DNA of 64,000 nucleotides from Bacteroidetes bacterium 43-16 (lineage in GTDB: Bacteria; Bacteroidota; Bacteroidia; Chitinophagales; Chitinophagaceae): contig MKTB01000003.1 in assembly GCA_001897525.1 (NCBI GenBank), positions 434,001-498,000 of the forward strand, read 5' to 3'. The position numbers and the translations under genes are program-made. Positions 1 to 8,401 of this stretch are shown in pieces. A model generated the notes under the pieces. The model searched no databases and was not told the origin of the DNA. It saw only the letters and a program-made list of their open reading frames with translations. Position 1 is the first letter of the stretch, and every line of letters starts with the position of its first letter.

Positions 1-1062
1 AGCAACAGAAGCCCCGAAGTTTTGTCTAAAACGTATTTCATTAAAAGGCTTGGATGTTTTGAAGCCTATTTTAGCACGGTTAGCATTATTGAAGGACAAT
101 ATCTTTAAAGACAACAAGCCGCCACCTGTTCCGGAACTTACTGTTGTGGATTCCTGTTTCTGGCCAAACAAATAAGTTTCTACAGACATGGTATTAAGTA
201 TATTTACCATAGCCAGTGCATTACCATCAGAATTGGACACAACAAATCCTGCATTGTAGCCGGCAGGATAAACGCCACCTGTATTCAATACGCCTACAGA
301 AGGAGAAGAAAGTATGGTAACCGGTGTAACCAGGGCTGCGAAATCATTGGAATTTGCATTAATGATGTTGTCTGCATTGATCAGGTTACATGCCGCACAG
401 ATACCCGGTCCGTCATAAGAAACGTTAACCGTTCTGCCCGCGATAGGCATATTGCAGTGTTCTACATTCAGCTGATTCGGGTTTAAAGAAGAGAAGGCAA
501 ATGCGCTATACACTTTTAAACCGTTAAGGAAGTTTTTAGCAAGCCCGGAGGTATAAAAGCGGACTTCATTAAATGGTTTTGTTGTCGTGAAGGTTAAATA
601 GCTCTTTGTGTTGGAAACAGAGAGAATACTGATAGATAAAAGGCTGCCGGCAGATTTCACCTCCTGCAGTTGCCCGTTTAAATAGGTGCTTACATAAACA
701 CCATTCAAAATGCCCAAAGAGAGCACCTGTTCACTTGAAAACAAATAACCTGTAACCGTTCCGGCAGGATAGGTAGTATCATAATTCTTTACCGTAACCC
801 CTTTTGAGTTCAATACATCTAAAATAGATCCGTAATAGGCTCCCGTAGTGACATCATCATCAATTATTTTATTCAGGTCAACGTAATTGGATCCTAAACA
901 TAACTGCGTGACACAGAAAGCACCGGAATTGGTCACTTTGGCTACCTGCACGCCCTCTCCGGTAATAGGCTTGTACATGTACTGTGCATTAGCTTTCGAT
1001 TGGCTGAGGCCAAAGAAAAGACACAGGAGCAGGGTAAGTTTAACAAGTGTGTGTTTTGTCAT
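1..1062 (-). CDS. Secreted protein with duplicated domain (3' end beyond window)
   Basis: The reading frame is open for 354 codons from the ATG at 1062 to the left edge, so the C-terminus is missing. Residues 1-26 form a signal peptide ending in Ala-Asn-Ala before Gln27. Two copies of a domain follow. The anchor KPFNE[VI]RF occurs at 162-169 and again at 338-345, and YPAG occurs at 98 and 265. The stretch before each anchor is Ser/Thr-rich and beta-like. I do not recognise a named family. The pattern suits an exported surface or adhesin-like protein, and a T9SS sorting domain may lie outside the window. It is the last gene of a minus-strand run. It was found by reading the strand directly because it has no stop codon in the window. 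Confidence 0.8.
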   Translation of the reverse strand, partial: MTKHTLVKLTLLLCLFFGLSQSKANAQYMYKPITGEGVQVAKVTNSGAFCVTQLCLGSNYVDLNKIIDDDVTTGAYYGSILDVLNSKGVTVKNYDTTYPAGTVTGYLFSSEQVLSLGILNGVYVSTYLNGQLQEVKSAGSLLSISILSVSNTKSYLTFTTTKPFNEVRFYTSGLAKNFLNGLKVYSAFAFSSLNPNQLNVEHCNMPIAGRTVNVSYDGPGICAACNLINADNIINANSNDFAALVTPVTILSSPSVGVLNTGGVYPAGYNAGFVVSNSDGNALAMVNILNTMSVETYLFGQKQESTTVSSGTGGGLLSLKILSFNNANRAKIGFKTSKPFNEIRFRQNFGASVA

Positions 1063-1152
1063 TTTTTACATTTTAAGTGTTAAGAATTACAGTTTGATTT
1101 TTTTTATAGGATGGGCATTAGTAGGTTGAAATTGTAAGCGCAGGGATATACT

Positions 1153-2322
1153 TTACAGGATTTGAAAAGTACACAGCGATGCTTCTTGATGCTTCTTCAC
1201 TATTTCCGCTTTCAATTTTTTTAGCTCAGCATGTAATTGCTCTTCCCCTTTCTTGTAATCGCTGAGCGACTTGCTGAACCTTGCATTGCTTTCGCCATAA
1301 CGTTCTGTCCAGTCTTTTTGCTTTATTACGGCATTAATGTTCAAAAGGGTGTATTGATAAAAATCACAAGCTTTTGCCTGTTGCTTTTGATCGTAATAGT
1401 AAGTTGCTATTGTTTCAAGCTGTTGCGGAGCCAGGATAGAAAATACCTGGTTGCCGCCTTGCTCTGTGTAGGCTAAAATGGCTTCGGGGAGGATAAGGGC
1501 ATTGCTGTCGAGCTGGAGCTTTGCTAACCTGATCTCTTCTGCAACAGGCCTCTCAATGTTCCTGTAGATAAGATCAAACAGCTTTTCTGCATTTTTACTA
1601 TCGTTTGTTTGCAGATAGGCAGTTGCCAGGATAAAAAAGCAATCCATCAGATTTGCCTTTTTAATGGCCTCTGCAAGGCCAATAATTTCCGGGTAAGCCT
1701 TTGAACGATACAAATGGCTGATATGCAACTTCAGGAGTTCGATGCTTGCTGATTCACGATAATATGCAGCACCTAAAGCAATCGCTTTTTGTTCTTCTCC
1801 GGTATTATAAAGCACCGGCAACTCTGCCTGCTTTAAGCGGTTGATCACCCGGTCACTTCCTTTAAAAATATTAAATGCCTCAGGCAGGGATACTTTTAAT
1901 GAAGCATAATTTTCCTGCTTTTCTAAAAGAAAAATTTTTGATAACAGAAGAGGCCGGACTATACTTTTATCTTTCGCATTTGACCGGATCAGTTTATCTG
2001 CAAGCGGAATTATTTTTACCGATTTTTCAAAAGGAATCTCATCGAAAGGAATAACAAGCGCAAGGTTATAATCCGATCCGGAAGGCTCCGCTTGTTGCAT
2101 TGCTTCAATATTTTTTGCAATCAATAACTCATCCAGTAGCAACCAGGCAATATGATACTTAATTAAATTATAGTCTTTCAGCTCGGCTGAAGAAGGGCTA
2201 TAGCTCTGGTATTGAGCATACAGACTACGAAGAGAGTCATCCGAAGGAAGCACTTTTTGGGCAAAAGAAGGCAAGGCAATTGCCGTGACTAAATAAATAG
2301 TCAAGATAATTTTCAGTTTCAT
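1153..2322 (-). CDS. Secreted helical-repeat (TPR-like) protein of unknown function
   Basis: This 389-residue protein starts at the ATG at 2322, because residues 1-22 then form a clean signal peptide ending in SFAQ. A longer frame upstream adds 30 residues with no export character. The mature part is almost entirely alpha-helical, with repeated A/Y/L patterns spaced like TPR helices (for example around residues 180-330). The last ~40 residues are Lys/Glu-rich and probably coiled coil. It lies 90 bp upstream of the partial secreted protein on the same strand, so the two may be co-transcribed. The specific function is unknown and no catalytic motif is visible. Confidence 0.75.
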   Translation of the reverse strand: MKLKIILTIYLVTAIALPSFAQKVLPSDDSLRSLYAQYQSYSPSSAELKDYNLIKYHIAWLLLDELLIAKNIEAMQQAEPSGSDYNLALVIPFDEIPFEKSVKIIPLADKLIRSNAKDKSIVRPLLLSKIFLLEKQENYASLKVSLPEAFNIFKGSDRVINRLKQAELPVLYNTGEEQKAIALGAAYYRESASIELLKLHISHLYRSKAYPEIIGLAEAIKKANLMDCFFILATAYLQTNDSKNAEKLFDLIYRNIERPVAEEIRLAKLQLDSNALILPEAILAYTEQGGNQVFSILAPQQLETIATYYYDQKQQAKACDFYQYTLLNINAVIKQKDWTERYGESNARFSKSLSDYKKGEEQLHAELKKLKAEIVKKHQEASLCTFQIL

Positions 2323-2794
2323 AAGTATGGTCGGTTTGTGAACTTCCAGATACAAATTACCCTGGGGCATCTGCATCAAATGATTAATACCGGGTTTTGC
2401 GGCCTCAATCAAACGAAATTTTATACCAGATTGGTGCTATAAATGTGAAATTAATCAGCAGAATTTTTAAGAATAAAAAACCTTTTTTTATATAGTTTTC
2501 AACTTTTATATCACCGCACAAAGATAAATAGATTATAGAGGAATTTTCCAAATACAAAAATTGCCTTTAACAAATAAAGTCAAATACAACTATTATTATA
2601 GTTATAATATAATAATAGCCAATTAATTAAATTTATAAATTAATATTATTTGTTAATGAATAGTTTATTCTGAATATGTTTTAAACATACTTGTAGCTAC
2701 GCTAATTGAAATATTAAATAATTAACCGATTGATAAACAATACAGCCTTTTAAACATTATTCAGTAATTATACTAAGAAATTTTATCTGCAGAT
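2323..2794. other. AT-rich intergenic region
   Basis: These 472 bases lie between the end of the phenylacetate-CoA ligase gene and the start of the TPR-like gene, both on the minus strand. They are very AT-rich, have stops in all frames and show no tRNA-like fold. A 15-bp palindrome (TATGTTT-T-AAACATA) sits at 2675-2689, about 350 bp upstream of the TPR-like gene. No strong TAnnTTTG promoter stands out. It probably holds the promoter of the minus-strand secreted-protein pair. Confidence 0.5.
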
Positions 2795-4126
2795 TTACTT
2801 CCTGAGGTCCAGAATGCGGTTTAATTTACCGCCTTCACTCCTATCAATTGTTTGAGGTATTTTGATACAGACTTTCATACTTAATCCGATCTCAGATTTG
2901 ATCTTGTGTTGTAGCTGTTTTTGGGCATTCAGCACGCTGTCATGCTGTAGTACATCTTCAGTTGTTTGGATCAGTATGTCAAAAACGTCCTGGTCCAGCT
3001 CTACATTTACGGCTACTTCATCCATACTGCCGGAGCGGCTAACCACGAGCTGGTAATTATTACTTAAGAGGCCAAGGCCATCAAGGGCCGCTTCAACTTG
3101 TGTGTGGAATAAATTCACCCCTCTTATGATCAGCATATCATCTGCACGGCCAATGATAGGGCCCATCTTGATATGGCTGCGTTTAGCAGATCGGTCATAG
3201 TAGATAGAGGTAATATCATTGGTCCAGTAACGCAGTACCGGTGAGGCTTCTTTTGTCAATGTGGTGAACACGAGCACCCCTTCTTTACCGTAAGGCAGCG
3301 GTGCCCCGGTGTCTTTGTCTACAATTTCGGGAAAGAAATGATCTTCCCAGATATAGCTTCCCGTACCTTTTTCATCTACATCTTCCTGCGATACTCCCGG
3401 GCCTATAATTTCACTTAAACCATAAATATTACTGGCCTTTACGCCCAGCCCCGACTCCACCGCAGCCCGCACACTTTCGGTCCAGGGCTCTGCACCGAGT
3501 ACAGCATATTTGAAGGGGATCTCCTCCGGTGCCATCCCTTTTTGTTTCATATGTTCTGCCAGTGTCAATGCATAAGAAGGCGTACAGCAAATGGCATCAC
3601 TTTTAAAATCCTGCATCAGCATGATCTGCTTTTCTGTGCCTCCACCGGAAATAGGCAAAACCGTCATGCCCAGCTTTTCTGCACCATAATGCAAGCCCAA
3701 TCCACCGGTAAACAATCCGTAACCATAAGCATTCTGCATCAGCATACCTGGACGGCAACCGGCCGCATAGAGTGATCTCGCCACTACTTCTGCAAAAAGA
3801 TTAATATCATTTTGTGTATAACCTACCAAAATAGGTTTTCCCGTAGTACCGCTGCTGCAATGCAGGCGCACAGCCTCTTCCCGGGGAACGGCAAACAAGC
3901 CGAAGGGATAATTTTCCCTTAATGCCACTTTATAGGTAAAGGGTATTTTATGCAGATCTTCTATACTTCGGATGTCTTCGGGCCTCAATCCCAGCTCGTC
4001 AAAAGCCTGTTTATAGTGTGGTATTTTTTGGTAAACCTTTTGTACCAGTTTTTTAAGTCTTTCCTCCTGTAATGCTCTTAGTTTTTCTAAAGGCATTGTT
4101 TCGATCTCCCGGTTAAAATATGACAT
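2795..4126 (-). CDS. paaK: Phenylacetate-CoA ligase
   Basis: This 443-residue ANL-superfamily adenylating enzyme activates phenylacetate, or a related aryl acid, to its CoA thioester with ATP. The P-loop-like motif SSGTTGKP is at residues 91-98. Further in come the AMP-binding motif YGLSEIIGPG and, in the C-terminal domain, the GRADDMLIIRGVN hinge typical of PaaK. Length matches the family (about 430-440). No paaABCDE ring-epoxidation genes are nearby, so it may be a stand-alone ligase that feeds a pathway encoded elsewhere. Bacteroidota often carry such an isolated copy. Family assignment is firm; the exact substrate is inferred. Confidence 0.92.
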   Translation of the reverse strand: MSYFNREIETMPLEKLRALQEERLKKLVQKVYQKIPHYKQAFDELGLRPEDIRSIEDLHKIPFTYKVALRENYPFGLFAVPREEAVRLHCSSGTTGKPILVGYTQNDINLFAEVVARSLYAAGCRPGMLMQNAYGYGLFTGGLGLHYGAEKLGMTVLPISGGGTEKQIMLMQDFKSDAICCTPSYALTLAEHMKQKGMAPEEIPFKYAVLGAEPWTESVRAAVESGLGVKASNIYGLSEIIGPGVSQEDVDEKGTGSYIWEDHFFPEIVDKDTGAPLPYGKEGVLVFTTLTKEASPVLRYWTNDITSIYYDRSAKRSHIKMGPIIGRADDMLIIRGVNLFHTQVEAALDGLGLLSNNYQLVVSRSGSMDEVAVNVELDQDVFDILIQTTEDVLQHDSVLNAQKQLQHKIKSEIGLSMKVCIKIPQTIDRSEGGKLNRILDLRK

Positions 4127-4231
4127 CTGTTGTTATTTTCTTGAAAATAAAGGTAGCAGATTCCGGCTAAGTATTTTACTAAAATCTGCTTAAAACTATA
4201 GCTAAGGACAGATGCTGCTATAAACGAATAA

Positions 4232-4265
4232 GCAATTCCCGGTTTCAACATAAACCGGGAATTGC
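4232..4265. terminator. Perfect 14-bp inverted repeat
   Basis: GCAATTCCCGGTTT pairs perfectly with AAACCGGGAATTGC across a 6-base loop. The T-run that follows is weak on the minus strand, and on the plus strand it begins about 13 bases after the stem. It does not follow any established gene, so it may terminate a small minus-strand transcript covering 4285-4380. Confidence 0.5.
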
Positions 4266-4284
4266 CTGCATTATTGTTCCTTTT

Positions 4285-4380
4285 TTAGGCAACGGTAAAA
4301 GCACCATCCGCCCACCTCTGATCGGTTTGTTCAGCAAGGTTGTATGATGCCCGGGCGCATTGCATTGATACCCTTGTCAT
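4285..4380 (-). CDS. Possible 31-residue small protein or gene remnant
   Basis: An ATG at 4380 opens a 31-codon frame with natural-looking composition (it contains SYNLAEQTDQRW) ending in TAA at 4285-4287, just ahead of the hairpin at 4232-4265. A second minus-strand frame over the same DNA reads GHHTTLLNKP, then GRMVLLPLP-KKGT. That faintly recalls the C-terminal half of HicA-type mRNA interferases. Neither frame is long enough to be convincing. This is either a short expressed peptide or the trace of a decayed gene. Confidence 0.2.
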   Translation of the reverse strand: MTRVSMQCARASYNLAEQTDQRWADGAFTVA

Positions 4381-4500
4381 TGTAAAAAAAGCACACAAGC
4401 CTTTTTTAGTAGCGCAAATAACTATTGAAAAACAGCTTTTAACATTAAGACATTTTATATAATTTAGCTATAACTAAACCTCTTCTTTAAATGTTTTCCT

Positions 4501-4941
4501 ATGAAAAACTTATTTATTTTCTTATTGATCGGCTTTGGTCTGATCTACTATATTTCCTGTAAAAAGAAGCCCAATTATTTTTCGGACTGGAAAATCAACG
4601 GAACAGCATACCGTTCTAATAATGTAACTGTCTCAGAAGGAAAGGGTATTGTAACTATGGCATGCTACGCAAGGGAGGGATTTTCATTGGTTTGGTATAC
4701 CTCTTCTGGTTTTCCGGATAGGGGTGGAATGTGGCTCATTGCTGATGGTTCATCAGGAACAGCAGGGGTGGGTATTTATCACGAAGGCAAGTACTATATG
4801 GTTTCCCCCAACGAGGTTAAGTATCTTAACTTCGGAGTCGGTAATGGTACTATTGAATTCCAGGCAGAGCCTGCATGGTTTATCAACTACGAGAATCCTG
4901 CCGATAGTGTGCTCGTCGAGGGTGTTTTTAGAAGGCCATGA
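4501..4941 (+). CDS. Small predicted lipoprotein
   Basis: This 146-residue protein has an N-terminal hydrophobic segment ending in a lipobox-like YISC with the lipidated Cys at residue 20, followed by Lys residues. The mature domain of about 125 residues is rich in beta-strand patterns and Gly and lacks catalytic motifs. It begins SDWKINGTAYR, a style seen in many unassigned Bacteroidota lipoproteins. The function is unknown. It stands alone: the divergent neighbour is paaK, and the downstream DNA is a decayed T9SS tail. Confidence 0.72.
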   Translation: MKNLFIFLLIGFGLIYYISCKKKPNYFSDWKINGTAYRSNNVTVSEGKGIVTMACYAREGFSLVWYTSSGFPDRGGMWLIADGSSGTAGVGIYHEGKYYMVSPNEVKYLNFGVGNGTIEFQAEPAWFINYENPADSVLVEGVFRRP

Positions 4942-4994
4942 AATAAATGCCACACAATTTTAGCCATGGAATGATCACCGACGATGCTGCATAA

Positions 4995-5183
4995 CGGAGT
5001 GTCGCGAAAGTGAGGGATTTGCGTTTATATAGTTTACCTGTACAGGTTCTTCAAGATTACAGGAACTTGCGCCAATCAAGTAGAGAGACCCGATGGTCCC
5101 GAATAGCATTAGCTGAAGGTGTTTATAGAATAAAGCTTCAGCAGGGAGAATACACAGAAAGTTTAAAATTTTTCAAGCAATAA
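4995..5183 (+). pseudogene. Remnant of a T9SS C-terminal sorting domain
   Basis: After a stop at 4992-4994, a 62-codon open frame ends in TAA at 5181-5183. It has no plausible start or export signal, but its tail (GVYRIKLQQGEYTESLKFF, then KQ) has the exact shape of a type A T9SS sorting domain: the [GA]-[IV]-Y-x-[IV]-x-[LI] strand, then the final basic strand. Upstream, LYSLPVQVLQDYRNL resembles the usual LYSLTGQVLQEY segment. The catalytic or adhesive body that would normally precede it is absent, so this is the surviving 3' end of a lost secreted-protein gene. Confidence 0.6.
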
Positions 5184-5224
5184 TATTTTCAAGCCCAAAA
5201 AAGAATAAGGCTTACCCCGTAAGT

Positions 5225-5259
5225 AATAAAGCATTGCCCAGGAAGAGCAATGCTTTATT
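5225..5259 (-). terminator. Terminator of the T9SS PKD protein gene
   Basis: A perfect 13-bp stem (AATAAAGCATTGC with its complement, 9-base loop) sits 24 bp beyond the stop of the minus-strand gene ending at 5283. Confidence 0.7.
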
Positions 5260-5282
5260 GTTTATATCAATTATTACACAAA

Positions 5283-6977
5283 TTACTGCACAGAAAATTG
5301 CCTGAGCACATGACCCGAAGGTGTCCTGATGTCCAGGAAGTAAATACCGGAACTCAGCTGTTTTAAGTTGACCTGGTAATTTTTTTGTGTTCCTTTACCC
5401 GGTTCCTCCTGGAGTACTTTACCCAGCAGGTCTAATATCCTGATTTGCTCAATGACTAAACCACCTTCATTATCAATCATCAACATATTTTTCGCAGGAT
5501 TAGGGAATACATAAACAGCCGCATCTTTGAGTATTGGTTTGATGCTTACCACACCACTTACGGTGACTGCTTTATTCACTTTAGTAGTATCCCCACAGCC
5601 ATTGATCAGGTTAAGCGTGACATTATAAGTACCATTGCTGCCATAAGCAAAGGATGTAGGATTGCCTGTAGCCGTGGCATTGTTGGCCCCGAATTGCCAG
5701 AAGTAAGTCGCGGCATTGGATGCGGTGGCCTGGAAAGTGACCATGCCGCCGGATGTTTCTGTGGCCATAAAACTGCCACTGGCCAATGGCGTGAGTCCTA
5801 CGACTATTGTATCCCTGCCCTGGCAACCGCTGGTATTCGTCACCAATACAGAATAAGTACCGGCAGCGCTTACCGATCTGGTCTGGGTAGCAGTACCATT
5901 ATCCCATAAATAAGTGCTGCCTGCGTTTCCGGCATTTAAGACCAAAGGCCCTCTGCCTTCACAGATCGTGGTATCATTACCCAGGTTTACGGTCACACTG
6001 GCCACCTGCACCTGTACCGGTGTTGAATAGGCCGGAGTACCCCCGGAACAGACCACTTTACAGCGATACCAGGTAGAGGTCGCAGGCTGTGCCGTTGTGC
6101 CTGCTGTAGTCTGGCTGGCCCCCATGCTGGTATAGCTGCCGGCAGTATTGGTGGCAGAACGTTCCCATTCGTAAGTAATGCCAGTACCTGTACTATTGCC
6201 ACTCAGGTTAAGATTGATACTTGTATTGGGACACACCGGGGCGCTGGCACTACTGGTTGCAGTACCGGGAGTAACCGGGCTAGTGCAGCCGGTGACCGTA
6301 CCCAAAGTAAATTGTATAACGGGTCTCCTGTCATCAATGGAAGTATTGTTCGAGGTGCTGGAAAGGGAAGTGGGAGCCGTAGTATTTGCTCCACCGTAGA
6401 TACGGTCTGGAACGCTTGTATTTACCCATTCGAAAGAACCTGTCGCCAGCGGTGTTGGTGTGGCTGAGGCATCCCATTCCGTCAGGATTTCAATAGCACC
6501 ACCACTGTATACAAAAGGGGTATTAAGGGTAAAAGGAATGTAATTGGGGCTGGCAGTAGCAGGAAATGACTGACTGGCGTTTTGATAGACGAGGCTTGCC
6601 CCGGAACTTAAATTGGCCCAGGTCTCACTGCTTAAGGCATAAGCAGTTGCCGAAGAGTTTTTCATGTAGATTTTGAAGTTGGACGGACCGGCAGAGCTGC
6701 TGCTGCCCCCTTTCATCCAACCCACAGCAGAGATGGTACTACCACTGGTAATGCCTGCTGCTGCCAGTTCTGCCTGCGTATACAGATAGGCAAACCGGCT
6801 ATATTTATAAAACATCGTCGTAGATATATATATCGGACCTACCGCGTACAAATCGGATGCAGGCGTGCCCGTATTAATGGTAATAATTTGCGCATCGGCT
6901 CTTTGATGACCGGCCAGCAAAGCCACGCCCAGCAAAAAGACCTTTGCTACCTTGAATAAGTAATTGTTGCCTTTCAT
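5283..6977 (-). CDS. T9SS-secreted surface protein with PKD domain
   Basis: The start is set at the ATG at 6977, which gives 564 residues and a signal peptide of about 30 residues ending in RADAQ. The N-terminal ~220 residues form a beta-rich domain common in Bacteroidota surface proteins. It is followed by a Thr/Ser-rich Ig-like region with a WYRCKV strand. A second Ig-like segment contains SVSAAGTYSVLVTN. A PKD domain follows with the hallmark ATYFWQFG ... YNVTLNLIN. The last ~85 residues are a type A sorting domain starting VYVFPNPAKN and ending in a GIYFLDI-type strand. It is expected to be exported by Sec, moved across the outer membrane by the T9SS and anchored at the surface. Its specific role is unknown. 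Confidence 0.88.
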   Translation of the reverse strand: MKGNNYLFKVAKVFLLGVALLAGHQRADAQIITINTGTPASDLYAVGPIYISTTMFYKYSRFAYLYTQAELAAAGITSGSTISAVGWMKGGSSSSAGPSNFKIYMKNSSATAYALSSETWANLSSGASLVYQNASQSFPATASPNYIPFTLNTPFVYSGGAIEILTEWDASATPTPLATGSFEWVNTSVPDRIYGGANTTAPTSLSSTSNNTSIDDRRPVIQFTLGTVTGCTSPVTPGTATSSASAPVCPNTSINLNLSGNSTGTGITYEWERSATNTAGSYTSMGASQTTAGTTAQPATSTWYRCKVVCSGGTPAYSTPVQVQVASVTVNLGNDTTICEGRGPLVLNAGNAGSTYLWDNGTATQTRSVSAAGTYSVLVTNTSGCQGRDTIVVGLTPLASGSFMATETSGGMVTFQATASNAATYFWQFGANNATATGNPTSFAYGSNGTYNVTLNLINGCGDTTKVNKAVTVSGVVSIKPILKDAAVYVFPNPAKNMLMIDNEGGLVIEQIRILDLLGKVLQEEPGKGTQKNYQVNLKQLSSGIYFLDIRTPSGHVLRQFSVQ

Positions 6978-7229
6978 ATTGATAAACTTAATGATGCCTA
7001 CTCTAAATCGGTTTTCGGCGACCCCCATTATTATTCATTACGGAATAATCATTTGAACAACGTATCCTTTAAGACAAGACATAAAATATTAACAAATAGT
7101 TGGTAATCAGCTACTATAGTAATATGATAAGAATATTGGATCAGAACCGGGGAATAGATATAAAACGACAAAAGGCATAACTGGCACCGGTAGTGCCGTA
7201 TGCATTAGCAGCAAGCCTCAAGGCTATAA

Positions 7230-8303
7230 TTACAGATGAATATGGGTCACTTCTTTGAAATGTCCCTTCAGGGCCTGTGCTGTATCCTCTGCACTGGTAT
7301 GGGTCATAAAGATCTGGGGAATTTCTGCGGTACTTAAAAGGGCAAATAACCTTTGCAGGCGCTCTTTGTCCAGCTTTTCAAAAATATCATCCAAAAGAAT
7401 GATCGGTGTTTTACCCAGTTGGCGCAACCATTCCAGCTGGGCCAGCTTCATACTGATCAGTAAAGATTTTTTTTGTCCCTGGGAAGCATGTGTTTTGTAG
7501 GGCAGATCGTTCAGCAAGAGCAGCCAGTCTTCCGTATGCAGGCCCAGGGTGCTGCGCCGGGCCTCTATATCCCTGTTTCTCTGGTAACGCAGCATGGAAA
7601 ACAATTGTGCCGGATCCTGTACACAAGGATTGTATTGCACATGAATCGCTTCTTTCTGATGGGCTATAGATTCATAGAATTGGCGCACCAGGTTAGGTAT
7701 GCTATCAGAAATCTCTATACGTTTCTGTAACAGGTAAGCCCCGGTATCAGCCAATTGGCGGTCGTAGACATCCAGTAGTTCCTGGTTGATCGGGTAAGGA
7801 CTTTGTTTCAGGAAAGCATTCTTATGCTCCAGCACTTTCTGGTAATGGATAAGGTTTTCCAGGTAAAGCGGGTCGGCCTGCGACAGCAGTCCGTCAAAAA
7901 ATTTTCTTCTTACCGCACTGGCCCCGTTCACCAGCTCTATATCATCCGGCGCGATCATGAGCGCTGTATGCTTGCCGATATAACTGGTCAGCTTTTCTAC
8001 CGGCACTTCATCTTCCAGCAGGCGTTTCTTCCCCTCCTTCCAGATGAGGGTAGATTTCTCTTGTATTTTGCGGTCTCCAAACAGGCCTTCTACCCGGAAG
8101 CCCTCTTTACCCTCCTGCACATTATTGATCTCCTTGCTCTGGAAATAGCTTTTGGTAAAACAGAGATAATAGACCGCATCCAGGAGATTGGTCTTGCCCA
8201 CCCCGTTATTACCACTGATGGCAACAACAGGTGCATCCAGGTCAAAATGCCGGAAGGTATAATTTCTGAATTGAGTGAGTGTTATGGACCGGAGTCTTTG
8301 CAA
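7230..8303 (-). CDS. recF: DNA replication and repair protein RecF
   Basis: This 357-residue SMC-like ATPase helps load RecA at single-strand gaps together with RecO and RecR. Walker A, GNNGVGKT, is at residues 31-38. The ABC signature appears as SQGQKKSLL and Walker B as IILLDDIFEKLD near the C-terminus. Length and motif spacing are normal for RecF. It is transcribed divergently from pdhA across a 98-bp gap. No dnaN or gyrase genes are adjacent, which is usual in Bacteroidota, where the classical dnaA-dnaN-recF cluster is broken up. Confidence 0.97.
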   Translation of the reverse strand: MQRLRSITLTQFRNYTFRHFDLDAPVVAISGNNGVGKTNLLDAVYYLCFTKSYFQSKEINNVQEGKEGFRVEGLFGDRKIQEKSTLIWKEGKKRLLEDEVPVEKLTSYIGKHTALMIAPDDIELVNGASAVRRKFFDGLLSQADPLYLENLIHYQKVLEHKNAFLKQSPYPINQELLDVYDRQLADTGAYLLQKRIEISDSIPNLVRQFYESIAHQKEAIHVQYNPCVQDPAQLFSMLRYQRNRDIEARRSTLGLHTEDWLLLLNDLPYKTHASQGQKKSLLISMKLAQLEWLRQLGKTPIILLDDIFEKLDKERLQRLFALLSTAEIPQIFMTHTSAEDTAQALKGHFKEVTHIHL

Positions 8304-8401
8304 TTAGAATACTTAAAGATTGCTTAAACTGCAAATTTGCACATAAAGCTTCATTTTAGCGATAATTTTCCCTATTTTCGCAAAAATAAAATCGGAATAT
8401 A

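Larger units (their letters stand above)
4127..4500. other. Divergent intergenic region with a strong hairpin and possible small ORF
   Basis: This 374-bp stretch separates paaK (minus) from a small lipoprotein gene (plus). It contains a perfect 14-bp hairpin at 4232-4265 and, on the minus strand just before it, a 31-codon open frame at 4285-4380; both are listed separately. The rest is AT-rich and should contain the promoters of the two divergent genes. No tRNA is visible. Confidence 0.5.
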
